Below are positions 53,855 through 62,900 of a stretch of 64,000 nt of DNA, in pieces; the first letter of the stretch is position 1; every line of letters begins with the position of its first letter. Origin of the DNA: Streptomyces sp. S4.7 (lineage in GTDB: Bacteria > Actinomycetota > Actinomycetes > Streptomycetales > Streptomycetaceae). Below the pieces are notes generated by a model. It ran no database searches and was not told where the DNA came from. It was given only the letters and a program-made list of their open reading frames with translations. The position numbers and the translations under genes were made by a program. The stretch is from NCBI RefSeq assembly GCF_010384365.1, contig NZ_CP048397.1:4154001-4218000 (forward strand), in the 5' to 3' direction.

Positions 53855-54037
53855 TCACCGCCGACGGCCGCGCCCGCGCGCCTGCCACCCGGCTCCGACA
53901 CCCGCCAGGTGCAGGGCGATGAGGGTGAGTCCGACGAGCGTGAGACTCGTCGTACCGAAGACGACGTCGGTCGACGTCTTGGTGGCGTTGAGTATGAAGG
54001 CGATGAAAAAGACCACCGCTGCCGCGATTGCGAGCAT
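53855..54037 (-). CDS. Small two-helix membrane protein
   Basis: The ATG at 54037 follows AGGAGAG with a 6-bp spacer and gives 60 residues: helix 1 LAIAAAVVFFIAFIL, a short loop with TKTSTDVVF, helix 2 TLVGLTLIALHLAGVG, and a basic tail GRGRRR. An in-frame ATG at 54058 would add seven residues. No family is recognised by name, but small proteins of this shape are common in Streptomyces. It is convergent with the serine hydrolase. Confidence 0.7.
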   Translation of the reverse strand: MLAIAAAVVFFIAFILNATKTSTDVVFGTTSLTLVGLTLIALHLAGVGAGWQARGRGRRR

Positions 54038-54155
54038 CTGCTCTCTCCTGCCGAACATGTCGATGGATGGCCAACCATGTCCGGAATGACGGTGGTTGGT
54101 TCGTCGCCGACCGTGTGCCCCGGAAGGAGGGCCGCAGTCCTGCGAGACTGTGACG

Positions 54156-54725
54156 ATGAGTGAAGCGCGTACGTCCCGCGGCGTCCTCGGAGTGGTGGCG
54201 TCGGCGGCCGGCGGGCTGGAGTCGCTCCGCACCGGCCTGGTCGAACCGGCGGTGGCCCGCGGCTGGCGGGTGGCGGTGACCCTGACCCCGACGGCGGGCC
54301 ACTGGCTCCGGGCGTGCGGCGAACTGGACCGCCTGGAGACCCTCACCGGCCTCCCGGTCCGCGACCGGCCCCGCCTCCCCTCGGACCCCCGCCCGCACCC
54401 ACCGGTGAACTGCTACGTGGCGGCCCCGGCGACGGCGAACACGGTCGCCAAGCTCGCCCTCGGCATCGCCGACAACCAGGCCCTCACCCAGCTCACCGAG
54501 GCCCTGGGTACCCCCGGCCTCCCGGTGATCGTCTTCCCCCACATCAACGCCGCCCACGCCCGCCACCCCGCCTGGCCCACCCACCTCACCCACCTCCGCC
54601 AGGCGGGCGTCCACCTGATCCAGGGCCCCGACATCTGGCCACTCCAGGAGCCCCGGGCGGCCCCGCCGAAGCGCGAACTTCCCTGGTCGGAAATCCTGCG
54701 GGTGATGGACGACGCGACGAAGTGA
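54156..54725 (+). CDS. Flavoprotein (HFCD/CoaC-EpiD-like)
   Basis: The ATG at 54156 gives 189 residues. The flavoprotein fold is indicated by GVLGVVASAAGGLESLRTGL, VTLTPTAGHWL, YVAAPATANTVAKLALGIAD and VIVFPHINAAH, which matches the substrate-recognition PxMN-type clamp loosely. Members bind FMN and often decarboxylate peptidyl cysteines or phosphopantothenoylcysteine. The canonical catalytic His of CoaC is not obvious, so the activity is open. Confidence 0.83.
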   Translation: MSEARTSRGVLGVVASAAGGLESLRTGLVEPAVARGWRVAVTLTPTAGHWLRACGELDRLETLTGLPVRDRPRLPSDPRPHPPVNCYVAAPATANTVAKLALGIADNQALTQLTEALGTPGLPVIVFPHINAAHARHPAWPTHLTHLRQAGVHLIQGPDIWPLQEPRAAPPKRELPWSEILRVMDDATK

Positions 54726-54876
54726 CGCGGTCGGCCGGACAAGACCCGCGGCCAAATCACCCTGGCGGCAGGGCTGTTGCCATCGATCCCTAATGGTATA
54801 GACCCTTGTGCGGTGTTTGTTGGCACTGCCATGCTTGACCGCGTTCGGACATCCGGCCCGTGACAGGAGTGCCCGT

Positions 54877-56283
54877 ATGCCCGCCCTTCCCCCGCCCTCC
54901 CGCCGCCGGTTCCTCGGTACCGCCGGCGCGCTCGGGGCCGCCGCCGCGTTCGGTGTGCCCACCGCAGCCAGAGCCGCCCAGAACGACGTCGTACCGATCG
55001 CCTGGGGAAGCCTGGGGTCGTATCCGGGGTCCGACGCCGCTGGAAGAAGGGTGACGGCGATCCTCGCGGGAAGCTCCCGGTATCTGATCGGGCCCTGGTA
55101 CGCGGGGATGTACACGCGCTACCTCCCGGACGGCTACATCGATCTCCGGGGCACGGACGAGCGGGCCATCCGGCTGCCCGCGATGGCGGCGGTGGCCGCC
55201 ACCACCGCGCTGACCACCGGCACCTACGACCCGCGGACGCTGTCCGCCGCCAACGCCACCATCCGGACCCGCAACCTCATCCGTACGCTCGCCGCCCGGC
55301 ACCGGGCGAACAACGCCGACGCCGCGACGCGTTGGGGCAACGGGTGGCAGACCGCGCTGTGGACGTACTACACCGCGCTGGCCGGCTGGCTGTTCTGGGA
55401 GAAGCTGGACACCGCCGAGCACGATCACCTGGCCGCCATGCTGGCCTGGGAGGCGGACCGGCTGACCACCGGAAACAACGTCCACCTCATCGGCACCGGC
55501 GGTGAGCAGCTCTACATGACCCGCCGCGACGGCACCGTCGTCACACCCGGCGACAGCAAGGCGGAAGAGGACAACTGGAGCGCGGCGGCGCTCTCCCTCG
55601 CCGCGGTGATGATGCCGAACCACCCCAACGCCGCCCGCTGGACGCGCCGCAACGTCGAACTCCTGCTGGCCGCGGCGGCCTGCCCGCAGGACCTCACCGG
55701 CGACGAGACGATCAACGGCATCCGGCTGTCGACCTGGCTCCAGGGCACGAACATCGCCGACGACGGCACCCTCCAGAACCACGCGCGCCTGCACCCGCTG
55801 TACATGGTGGCGTTCGACCAGAGCCTCTACCAGGGCTTCGTCTTCGGCCTGGCGAACCGCCCCGCACCGCGCGCCGCGCTGCACAACATCAACCGCACGT
55901 ACGCCGCCCTGGTGGACAAGCCCTTCCCGCTGCCGGGCGGCGGCACCAGCCCGATCTATCGCGAGAACTCGGCGGAGATCCACTACCCCGAGGGCAACGA
56001 CTGGGGCACGCACTTCCCGTTCTACTTCGGCAACTTCGACCTGCTGGTCACCCTCGCGGGCCAGGACACCGGCATCGACCCGTCGGCGGCGAAGTGGGAA
56101 CGCCTCCACAACGAGGCCCAACTGACCCTCATGTCCCGCTTCCCGGACGGCCGCACCTACGGCGCCACGGCGGAGAACACCTACTACGGCCGCGAACACC
56201 GCATAGCGGCCATGGCCTCCCAGGCCTACCTCACCCTCTTCCTGGCCCGCAACACCACGGGCAACCGCCTCGCCTGGACCTGA
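54877..56283 (+). CDS. Tat-exported protein of unknown enzymatic class
   Basis: The ATG at 54877 follows AGGAG and gives 468 residues with a twin-arginine signal SRRRFLGTAGALGAAAAFGV. The mature protein is helical with many aromatic residues and segments such as WGNGWQTALWTYYTALAGWL, DSKAEEDNW, and YFGNFDLLV, which suggest an (alpha/alpha)6 barrel like those of glycoside hydrolases and polysaccharide lyases. I cannot name the family with confidence. It is probably active outside the cell on a carbohydrate or terpenoid substrate. Confidence 0.7.
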   Translation: MPALPPPSRRRFLGTAGALGAAAAFGVPTAARAAQNDVVPIAWGSLGSYPGSDAAGRRVTAILAGSSRYLIGPWYAGMYTRYLPDGYIDLRGTDERAIRLPAMAAVAATTALTTGTYDPRTLSAANATIRTRNLIRTLAARHRANNADAATRWGNGWQTALWTYYTALAGWLFWEKLDTAEHDHLAAMLAWEADRLTTGNNVHLIGTGGEQLYMTRRDGTVVTPGDSKAEEDNWSAAALSLAAVMMPNHPNAARWTRRNVELLLAAAACPQDLTGDETINGIRLSTWLQGTNIADDGTLQNHARLHPLYMVAFDQSLYQGFVFGLANRPAPRAALHNINRTYAALVDKPFPLPGGGTSPIYRENSAEIHYPEGNDWGTHFPFYFGNFDLLVTLAGQDTGIDPSAAKWERLHNEAQLTLMSRFPDGRTYGATAENTYYGREHRIAAMASQAYLTLFLARNTTGNRLAWT

Positions 56284-56364
56284 CCACGGGCCCAACGGCT
56301 CCGGAAACGCCTCAGGGACCCGACCCACAATGCGGATCAGGCCCCTGAGCTGCTGCTTTGGCTG

Positions 56365-56438
56365 TCGGGGTGGCGGGATTTGAACCCACGACCTCTTCGT
56401 CCCGAACGAAGCGCGCTGCCAAGCTGCGCTACACCCCG
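56365..56438 (-). tRNA. tRNA-Pro (anticodon CGG)
   Basis: The complement folds as a 74-nt tRNA. The acceptor CGGGGTG pairs with CACCCCG. The anticodon stem CTTCG/CGAAG holds loop TTCGGGA with anticodon CGG, and the T-arm has GGTTCAAATCC. CCA is not encoded. It reads proline codon CCG. Confidence 0.95.
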
Positions 56439-56523
56439 ATGTCGCCCGTGTCGCTGCGACATCGATTACTTTAGCCCACCAGCGGCCGCAGGCGAAATCC
56501 GGTTTAGGGCCGGGAGGGCAGGG

Positions 56524-57462
56524 TCAGCGGGGTGGGGTGAGGGTCAGGAGCGTGGCCTCCGGGGGGCAGGCGAAGCGGAGCGGGGTGTAGCGGTTCGTGC
56601 CGCAGCCCGCCGAGACGTGGAGGTAGGCCGTGCGGCCCCCGGCGTCGTACGTCGACAGGCCCCGCGCGCGGGCCGTGTCCAGGTCGCAGTTGGTGACCAG
56701 GGCGCCGTAGAACGGGATGCGGAGCTGGCCCCCGTGGGTGTGACCGCCCAGGATCAGGGGGTAACCGTCCGAGGTGAACGCCTCCAGCGTGCGGAGGTAC
56801 GGGGCGTGGACCACGCCGATCGACAGGTCCGCGTCCGGTTCCGGGCCGCCCGCGACCTCGGCGTAGCGGTCGCGCTTGATGTGCGGGTCGTCGACGCCCG
56901 TGAGGGCGATCTCGTGGCCGTCGATCTTGAGCCGGCCGCGGGCGTTGGTGAGGCCCACCCAGCCCGCCGCGTCGAAGGCGTCGCGCATCGGCTCCCACGG
57001 GTTGTGGACGACGTTGACCGCCGGTGCGTTGCCGTTCAGACCGTGCTTGCCCTGGGCCTTCTCGTAGATGTAGCGCGCCGGGTTGCGCAGCGCGGGGCCG
57101 TAGTAGTCGTTGGAGCCGAAGACGTAGACGCCCGGGAACTCCATCAGCGGGCCCAGCGCGTCGAGCACCTCCGGTACGCCCTCCGGGTCGGAGAGGTTGT
57201 CGCCGGTGTTCACGACGAAGTCGGGGCGCAGGCCGGCCAGGGAGCGGAGCCAGCGCTGTTTCTTGCGCTGGCCGCTGACCATGTGGATGTCCGAGACGTG
57301 CAGGACCCGCAGCGGTCGCATGCCTTCCGGCAGTACGGGGACGGACACCCGTCGCAGCCGGAAGGAGCGGGCCTCGAAACCGGCGGCGTAGGCGAGGCCG
57401 GCCGCCCCGACGGCCGCGATTCCCGCGGTGACTTTCAGGGGGACTCCGTAGCGTGCGCGCAT
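56524..57462 (-). CDS. Membrane-anchored metallophosphoesterase
   Basis: The ATG at 57462 gives 312 residues, with an N-terminal membrane helix (about 8-26) and a calcineurin-like phosphoesterase domain. Motifs are HVSDIHM, VNTGDNL, FGSNDYY in place of the usual GNHD, VVHAPY and LGGHTHGGQ. The metal site looks intact apart from the altered GNHD. A role as a hydrolase of UDP-diacylglucosamine-like or nucleotide substrates cannot be decided from sequence. It is encoded next to tRNA-Pro on the minus strand. Confidence 0.9.
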   Translation of the reverse strand: MRARYGVPLKVTAGIAAVGAAGLAYAAGFEARSFRLRRVSVPVLPEGMRPLRVLHVSDIHMVSGQRKKQRWLRSLAGLRPDFVVNTGDNLSDPEGVPEVLDALGPLMEFPGVYVFGSNDYYGPALRNPARYIYEKAQGKHGLNGNAPAVNVVHNPWEPMRDAFDAAGWVGLTNARGRLKIDGHEIALTGVDDPHIKRDRYAEVAGGPEPDADLSIGVVHAPYLRTLEAFTSDGYPLILGGHTHGGQLRIPFYGALVTNCDLDTARARGLSTYDAGGRTAYLHVSAGCGTNRYTPLRFACPPEATLLTLTPPR

Positions 57463-57639
57463 GGTGTCATCGTCGCAGACACGCACCGCCCACGCGGTCA
57501 CACCCCACGATCACCCGACGGACCCCGATGATCATCCGATCATCACCCGATGGCCGTTCCCGCGGTTGCCCCCGCGCCCGCCCACGGCGCCGGAAAAACT
57601 CGTCGGCGGGCCTTGGGCCGTACCTGACACACTGTCCGC

Positions 57640-58107
57640 ATGACCACGCTCAAGTCCAAGCTGCACGACGACCTCATCGCCGCGATCAGGGCGCGCGACG
57701 AGCTGCGTTCCGCCACCCTCCGGCTGACCCTCGCCGCGATCTCCAAGGAGGAGGTCTCCGGCAAGTCGGCGCGTGAGCTCTCCGACGACGAGGTGCAGAA
57801 GGTGATCGCCAAGGAGGCCAAGAAGCGCCGCGAGGCCGCCGAGGCCTTCGCGCAGGGCGGGCGGGCCGAGCAGGCCGAGCGGGAGAAGGCGGAGGGCGTG
57901 CTGCTCGACGCGTACCTGCCGCAGCAGCTGTCCGACGACGAGCTCGACGCGATCGTGGGCCAGGCCGTCGGTGAGGCGAAGGCCGCCGGCGCGGAGGGGC
58001 CGCGCGCGATGGGCGCCGTCATGAAGATCGTCGGACCGAAGGTCGCGGGCCGCGCCGAGGGCGGTCGCGTCGCCGCCGCGGTCAAGCGGAGCCTCGCCAC
58101 CGGCTGA
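57640..58107 (+). CDS. GatB/YqeY-domain protein
   Basis: The 155-residue protein is all-helical and matches the YqeY family: SKLHDDLIAAIRARDELRSA, LRLTLAAIS, KEAKKRREAAEAFAQGGR and DAYLPQQLSDDELDAIV. The fold equals the tail domain of GatB, which binds tRNA, so a tRNA-related role is inferred. It has no ribosome site; a CACACT box ends 7 bp before the ATG, so the message may be leaderless. Confidence 0.93.
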   Translation: MTTLKSKLHDDLIAAIRARDELRSATLRLTLAAISKEEVSGKSARELSDDEVQKVIAKEAKKRREAAEAFAQGGRAEQAEREKAEGVLLDAYLPQQLSDDELDAIVGQAVGEAKAAGAEGPRAMGAVMKIVGPKVAGRAEGGRVAAAVKRSLATG

Positions 58108-58118
58108 GCCGTCCGAAC

Positions 58119-58181
58119 GGCCGTCCGTGCACGCACGTCGGTACACGCACGGCCGTCCGTGCACGCACGTCGGTACACGCA
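58119..58181. repeat. 32-bp direct duplication
   Basis: The segment 58119-58150 is repeated directly at 58151-58181, without change over 31 bp. It lies between the YqeY gene and its terminator. Confidence 0.9.
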
Positions 58182-58184
58182 TGC

Positions 58185-58235
58185 GAGAGGGGCTCTCGGC
58201 CGATCGATACCTCCGATCGGCCGAGAGCCCCTCTC
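58185..58235. terminator. 22-bp bidirectional terminator stem
   Basis: Perfect arms of 22 bp (58185-58206 and 58214-58235) enclose a 7-nt loop. It lies between the convergent YqeY and PBP genes. Confidence 0.92.
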
Positions 58236-58259
58236 CATGGCCTGTACGACCTCTATGGC

Positions 58260-60512
58260 TTACCCGAACGTGCCCGGGAAGTCCGGGAACGGATCCCCGC
58301 CGTTCCCCCCGTTGTCGTTCCCGCCCGGCCTCCCGGGACCCTGGCCCGGGTCCTGGTCGCCGTTGCCACCGTCACCGTCGCCCTCACCGCCCCCGTCGTT
58401 GTCACCGCCGCCGTTGTCGCCCGGCCGGTCGCGGTCCTTGTCCTTGTCCTTGTCCTTCTCCGGATCCGGGATGTTGATGGTGTTGAACCCGGGCGCTTCC
58501 TTGCCGTCGAGCGCGCCGCCCATCGCGTCGCGCCAGATCGGTCCGGGCACGGCGCCACCGAAGACCTTGTCGTGGTATTGGCCGCCGATGGTGATGTCCA
58601 CCATCTTCTTCTTGTGCGCCGGGTCACCGACCCACACCGCGCCCGCCATGTTCGGCGTGTAGCCGACGAACCACGCGGCGAGCCGGAAGTCGGTGGTACC
58701 GGTCTTGCCCGCGCTCGGCCTGCTGCCGAGGCCCGCCTCCTGGCCCGTGCCGTCCTCGACCACGCCCGCCAGCAGTGTGTTTATGGTGTCGGCCGTCTTC
58801 TCCGACATCGCCCGCGAGCAGGTCGACTTCGGGACGTCCATCTCCTTGCCGTTGGGGTCGGTGATCGACGAGATGGCGATCGGAGTGCAGTACGTACCGC
58901 GGTTGGCGAACGCCGCGTACCCCGAGGCCATCGTGAGCGGTGACATCTCCTGCGTGCCCAGCGTGATCGACGGGACCTGGTCGATCGCCTTGCCGTTGGC
59001 CCGCTCGACGCCCATCTTCCGGGCCAGCTCTGTCACCGGGCAGACGCCGATCTGGCTGATCAGCTGTACGTAGTAGGTGTTGACCGACTTGGCGGTCGCT
59101 TCCTTCATCCCGTACGGGCCGACCTCGGTCTCGTTCTCGTTCTCGACCGGGACGCCCTGGTCCGTCCACGGGCCCTTGCAGGTCTGCACGGGGCTCGGGT
59201 AGTCCATCTGGTAGGGCGAGGGGTACGACTGCGTCGGCTGGATGCCCTGCTCCAGGGCCGCCGCCGCGACGATGGGCTTGAAGGTCGATCCCGGCTGGTA
59301 GCCGGCGCCGCCGCCCATGTCCTCGTCCACCGACAGGTTGATGTAGGTCTCGCTCTTGCCGCCGCCGTACGGCCGCGACTGTCCCATGGCCAGGATCTTG
59401 CCGGTGCCCGGCTCGACGATCGACAGGGCGGTGGCGACCTCGTCCGTCTTGTAGACGTGCTTCTTGATCGATTCCTGCGCCGATTCCTGCGCCTGCGGGT
59501 CGAGCGTCGTGCGGACGGTCAGACCGCCCTGGTTCCAGACCTTGGCCCGGTCCTCCTGCGTCTTGCCGAAGGAGGGGTCGGTGAGGAACACCTTCCGTAC
59601 GTAGTCACAGAAGAAGCCCGCGCCCTTGACCGCCGTGATGCAGCCGTTCTTGGGACGGCTCACCTTCAGATTGATGTCGGTCTTCTTCGCGCGGTCCGCC
59701 TCGGTCTGCGAGATGTCCTTCACGTCGGCCATGCGCTGGATCACGGTGTTGCGGCGCTCGGTCGCCTCCTCCGTGTTGTTCACGGGGTCGTACCGGCTCG
59801 GCGACTGGACGAGGCCCGCCAGCAGCGCCGCCTCCTCCAGCTTCAGGTCCTTCGCCGACTTGGAGAAGTAGCGGTGCGAGGCGGCCTCGACGCCGTACGC
59901 CTGCTGTCCGAAGAAGGTGATGTTCAGGTAGTTCTCGAGGATCTTCTTCTTACCCAGCTCCTCCTCGACCTGGATCGCGAACTTGAGCTCGCGGATCTTG
60001 CGGCCGATGGTCTGCTGGGTGGCCTGGGCGACCTTGTCGGGGTCGTCCCCCGCCTCCTCGACGAAGACGTTCTTCACGTACTGCTGGGTGAGGGTCGACG
60101 CGCCCTGGGAAACGCCGCCCGACTGCGCGTTGCGATTGGCCGCGCGCAGAACGCCCTTGAGGTCGACCGCCCCGTGCTCGTAGAAGCGCGAGTCCTCGAT
60201 CGCGACGATCGCCTTCTGCATGTACGGCGAGATGCCGACGAGCGGGACGACCGTGCGGTCACGTGAGTAGACGGTGGCGATCTGGCCGCCGTCCTTGTCC
60301 AGGATCGTGGTGCGCTGACTGAGCGGCGGCGTCTTGAGATTGGCCGGGATCTCGTCGAATCCCTCGACCGTGCCCTTGGCCGCCAGGCCCAGAACTCCGA
60401 AGGCGGGCAAGGCGATTCCCGCCAGCACCGCTCCCGCGAGCACACTGACACCGAGGAACTTGGCGGCCTGCTGGGTCCCGGTCAGACCGCCGCCGGAGCG
60501 CTTCTTTGGCAT
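58260..60512 (-). CDS. Class A penicillin-binding protein (transglycosylase/transpeptidase)
   Basis: The 750-residue protein has an N-terminal membrane helix (about 16-45). The GT51 domain has Glu106-Asp in EDSRFYEHG and the GASTLTQQYVKN segment. The transpeptidase domain has Ser409-TFK412, Ser476-VN and Lys603-TGT. It polymerises and cross-links peptidoglycan outside the membrane. The tail (about 690-750) is Asp/Lys/Gly-rich and probably flexible. It lacks PASTA domains. It is divergent from wblA, and the same neighbour order is known to me from S. coelicolor. Confidence 0.95.
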   Translation of the reverse strand: MPKKRSGGGLTGTQQAAKFLGVSVLAGAVLAGIALPAFGVLGLAAKGTVEGFDEIPANLKTPPLSQRTTILDKDGGQIATVYSRDRTVVPLVGISPYMQKAIVAIEDSRFYEHGAVDLKGVLRAANRNAQSGGVSQGASTLTQQYVKNVFVEEAGDDPDKVAQATQQTIGRKIRELKFAIQVEEELGKKKILENYLNITFFGQQAYGVEAASHRYFSKSAKDLKLEEAALLAGLVQSPSRYDPVNNTEEATERRNTVIQRMADVKDISQTEADRAKKTDINLKVSRPKNGCITAVKGAGFFCDYVRKVFLTDPSFGKTQEDRAKVWNQGGLTVRTTLDPQAQESAQESIKKHVYKTDEVATALSIVEPGTGKILAMGQSRPYGGGKSETYINLSVDEDMGGGAGYQPGSTFKPIVAAAALEQGIQPTQSYPSPYQMDYPSPVQTCKGPWTDQGVPVENENETEVGPYGMKEATAKSVNTYYVQLISQIGVCPVTELARKMGVERANGKAIDQVPSITLGTQEMSPLTMASGYAAFANRGTYCTPIAISSITDPNGKEMDVPKSTCSRAMSEKTADTINTLLAGVVEDGTGQEAGLGSRPSAGKTGTTDFRLAAWFVGYTPNMAGAVWVGDPAHKKKMVDITIGGQYHDKVFGGAVPGPIWRDAMGGALDGKEAPGFNTINIPDPEKDKDKDKDRDRPGDNGGGDNDGGGEGDGDGGNGDQDPGQGPGRPGGNDNGGNGGDPFPDFPGTFG

Positions 60513-60921
60513 GCCAGCAGCCTACGTTGTCATTCGCCGGACACACATAAAGGCTCTGGCCTAAGCTGCACTCAACTGTCACAGCAGTGCTGTTTCGTAT
60601 CAAGTCCTCGACGTGAACATCCGGCGAACCACGTTCCGCCGCAGACGCGTTGGAAGTCCTGTCCGATTCCGCCCCTTACGCCATCTGGCGTCCGTTGTGG
60701 CTCAACTGAAACATCCCGACCTGTCGGGGTTCGTCGCGGATGTCCTCGGGTCACTCCCCTGGGTGATCTGCCGCGTACGCATAGTCCGTTCGGGCCATTC
60801 AAGATTGGGCCCGAAGGGGGTGTTGCGCTGTGCCCACCTTCCGTAACGTCCTCAACTGGCAGCGGTGAATATGCCGCTTCCGCCGTGGGGGAGCCTCGAT
60901 TCGGGAGAGGACGGCGCCGGG
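60513..60921 (+). promoter_or_regulatory. Long divergent leader between PBP and wblA
   Basis: The 409-bp spacer should contain the PBP promoter and the promoters and leader of wblA. wblA is developmentally controlled in Streptomyces, which fits a long regulatory region. A GTG at 60865 opens the wblA frame 19 codons before the usual start. I see no confident operator. Confidence 0.5.
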
Positions 60922-61299
60922 ATGGGCTGGGTAACCGACTGGAGTGCGCAAGCAGCATGCCGCACTACCGATCCGGATGAATTGTTCGTACAGGGCGCAG
61001 CGCAGAACAGGGCCAAGGCGGTGTGCACCGGATGCCCGGTGCGGACGGAGTGCCTGGCCGACGCGCTGGACAACCGCGTCGAATTCGGCGTGTGGGGCGG
61101 AATGACCGAGCGGGAGCGACGCGCATTGCTGCGCAGACGCCCCACTGTCACCTCTTGGCGACGGCTGCTCGAAACCGCACGCACCGAGTACGAGCGCAGC
61201 GCGGGCATTCTGCCCGCCGGCCTTGAGGACGACGACGAGACGTACGGCTCGCGCCACTACGCCGACGTCATCGACGAGACATGGGCGGCGGTGGGGTAG
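60922..61299 (+). CDS. wblA: WhiB-family iron-sulfur regulator WblA
   Basis: The ATG at 60922 gives 125 residues beginning GWVTDWSAQAACRTTDPDEL; a GTG at 60865 could add 19. Four Cys (13, 35, 38, 44) bind the 4Fe-4S cluster, followed by FGVWGGMTERERRALLRRR with the GVWGG turn and basic helix. WblA represses secondary metabolism and controls aerial development. Its place next to the PBP and two ArsA-type genes supports the name. A C-terminal acidic extension (LEDDDETYGSRHYADVIDE) is longer than in the version I remember. Confidence 0.93.
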   Translation: MGWVTDWSAQAACRTTDPDELFVQGAAQNRAKAVCTGCPVRTECLADALDNRVEFGVWGGMTERERRALLRRRPTVTSWRRLLETARTEYERSAGILPAGLEDDDETYGSRHYADVIDETWAAVG

Positions 61300-61532
61300 G
61301 CCGCGGTACGGAGCGCGGCGGACGCGCGCACACACCTGCGGGTCACGAGTCGTCAGCGCGCCGGTCACCACGGGGCCGGTCGCGCACGGCCGTTCGCCAC
61401 CGCGCGGCCATCACCGTGCGGCGGCCGTCGCGTGGCCCGTTACGCGGACAGGGCCGTGCACCGAAGTGCCCGTTTCCCAAGGCCCCGTCGCGCAAGTGCC
61501 GGGGCACCGAAAGGCCCGGTCACGTACCCGTC

Positions 61533-61567
61533 GGTCACGCGCTGCCGGTCACGCGCTGCCGGTCACG
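61533..61567. repeat. 14-bp tandem repeat at the end of the ArsA-like gene
   Basis: GGTCACGCGCTGCC occurs at 61533-61546 and 61547-61560, and a third partial copy follows. The stop codon of the gene ending at 61563 lies in this last copy. The rest of 61300-61562 is GC-rich without a gene. Confidence 0.85.
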
Positions 61568-62900
61568 AGCCCCCGGGCGCCGGGTCCTCGCCCGCGAGGC
61601 GGACGCCGATGATCCGGAGCCCGGCGAGGTCGTGCACATCGCCGGGCAGTGCCGTGACCTCGGCCACGGGCACCTCGGGATGGAGCGCGGTGAAGCGGTC
61701 GCGCGTGCGCTGCTCACGCTTGAGTACCTGCATACGTTCCGCGTGCAGGCGCAGCAAACCGGCGGTCAGCTGATTGACCGACGGCTGTTCGGACGGCGGT
61801 TCGGATTGCGGTGCGGAAATCGACGGTTCGGACGTCTGCGATTCCTCGTGCGGCTCGGGCGTACGGGATGCCTCTGGGGCTTCGGGGGCGTCGGGAGATG
61901 AGCCCGCGGGGGCAGCGGCCTCACGCACTCCATCCTTCCCGCGGCCCTGATCCACAATGCGACCCTCTTCAAGATTTTCCGCGGCGGCCCGCGCCCGCTC
62001 CGCCGACAGCCGGGCGGCGCCGCTGCCGTGCACCCGGTTGAGGACGAGACCGGCGAGCGGCATCCCCTCGGCGGCCAGCCGCTCCACGAAGTACGCCGCC
62101 TCGCGCAGCGCGTCCCGCTCCGGCGCGGCGACCACCAGGAAGGCCGTGCCGGGCGCCTGGAGCAGTCGGTACGTCGCGTCCGCGCGCGTACGGAAACCGC
62201 CGAACATCGTGTCCATCGCGGCCACGAACGTCTGCACGTCGCGCAGGAATTGGCCGCCGAGCAGCTTCCCGAGGGTGCCGGTCATCATCGACATCCCGAC
62301 GTTCAGGAACTTCATCCCGGCCCGGCCGCCCATCTTCGCCGGGGCCATCAGCAACCGGATGAACTTCCCGTCCAGGAACGAGCCGAGCCGCTTCGGCGCG
62401 TCCAGGAAGTCCAGTGCGGAGCGCGAGGGCGGGGTGTCGACGACGATCAGGTCCCACTCGTCGCGGGCCCGCAACTGCCCGAGCTTCTCCATCGCCATGT
62501 ACTCCTGCGTGCCCGCGAAACCGGCCGACAGGGACTGGTAGAAGGGGTTCTCCAGGATGGCTCGGGCCCGGTCCGCGTCGGCGTGCGCCTCGACGATCTC
62601 GTCGAAGGTCCGCTTCATGTCGAGCATCATCGCGTGCAGTTCACCGCTGCCCTCGATGCCCTTGACCTGCCGCGGGGTGTTGTCGAGCGAGTCGATGCCC
62701 ATGGACTGGGCGAGCCGGCGGGCCGGGTCGATGGTCAGCACGACCACCTTGCGGCCGCGCTCCGCGGCCCGTACGCCGAGAGCCGCCGCCGTCGTCGTCT
62801 TGCCCACGCCGCCGGATCCGCAGCATACGATGATGCGTGTCTGCGGGTCGTCGAGCAGCGGATCGACTTCGAGCGGGGGCACCGCCGGGTCCAGAGTCAT
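61563..62900 (-). CDS. ArsA-like ATPase (second of a pair)
   Basis: The 445-residue protein has a deviant P-loop GSGGVGKTTTAAALG near residues 28-44, switch I LTIDPARRLAQSMG and switch II WDLIVVDTPPSR. An acidic Glu/Pro/Ser-rich insertion (about 320-380) follows the ATPase core. Proteins of this ArsA/Get3-type family deliver or sort membrane proteins; the arsenite role needs Cys residues not seen here. The ATG shares a base with the stop of the upstream ATPase (TGATG), so the two are made together and probably act as a heterodimer. Confidence 0.92.
   Translation of the reverse strand: MTLDPAVPPLEVDPLLDDPQTRIIVCCGSGGVGKTTTAAALGVRAAERGRKVVVLTIDPARRLAQSMGIDSLDNTPRQVKGIEGSGELHAMMLDMKRTFDEIVEAHADADRARAILENPFYQSLSAGFAGTQEYMAMEKLGQLRARDEWDLIVVDTPPSRSALDFLDAPKRLGSFLDGKFIRLLMAPAKMGGRAGMKFLNVGMSMMTGTLGKLLGGQFLRDVQTFVAAMDTMFGGFRTRADATYRLLQAPGTAFLVVAAPERDALREAAYFVERLAAEGMPLAGLVLNRVHGSGAARLSAERARAAAENLEEGRIVDQGRGKDGVREAAAPAGSSPDAPEAPEASRTPEPHEESQTSEPSISAPQSEPPSEQPSVNQLTAGLLRLHAERMQVLKREQRTRDRFTALHPEVPVAEVTALPGDVHDLAGLRIIGVRLAGEDPAPGGS

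Noticed and set aside
56365..56438. tRNA-Pro as attachment site of the island
   Set aside because: The tRNA is 15 kb from the island, with core genes between, and no integrase or repeated tRNA 3' end was seen.
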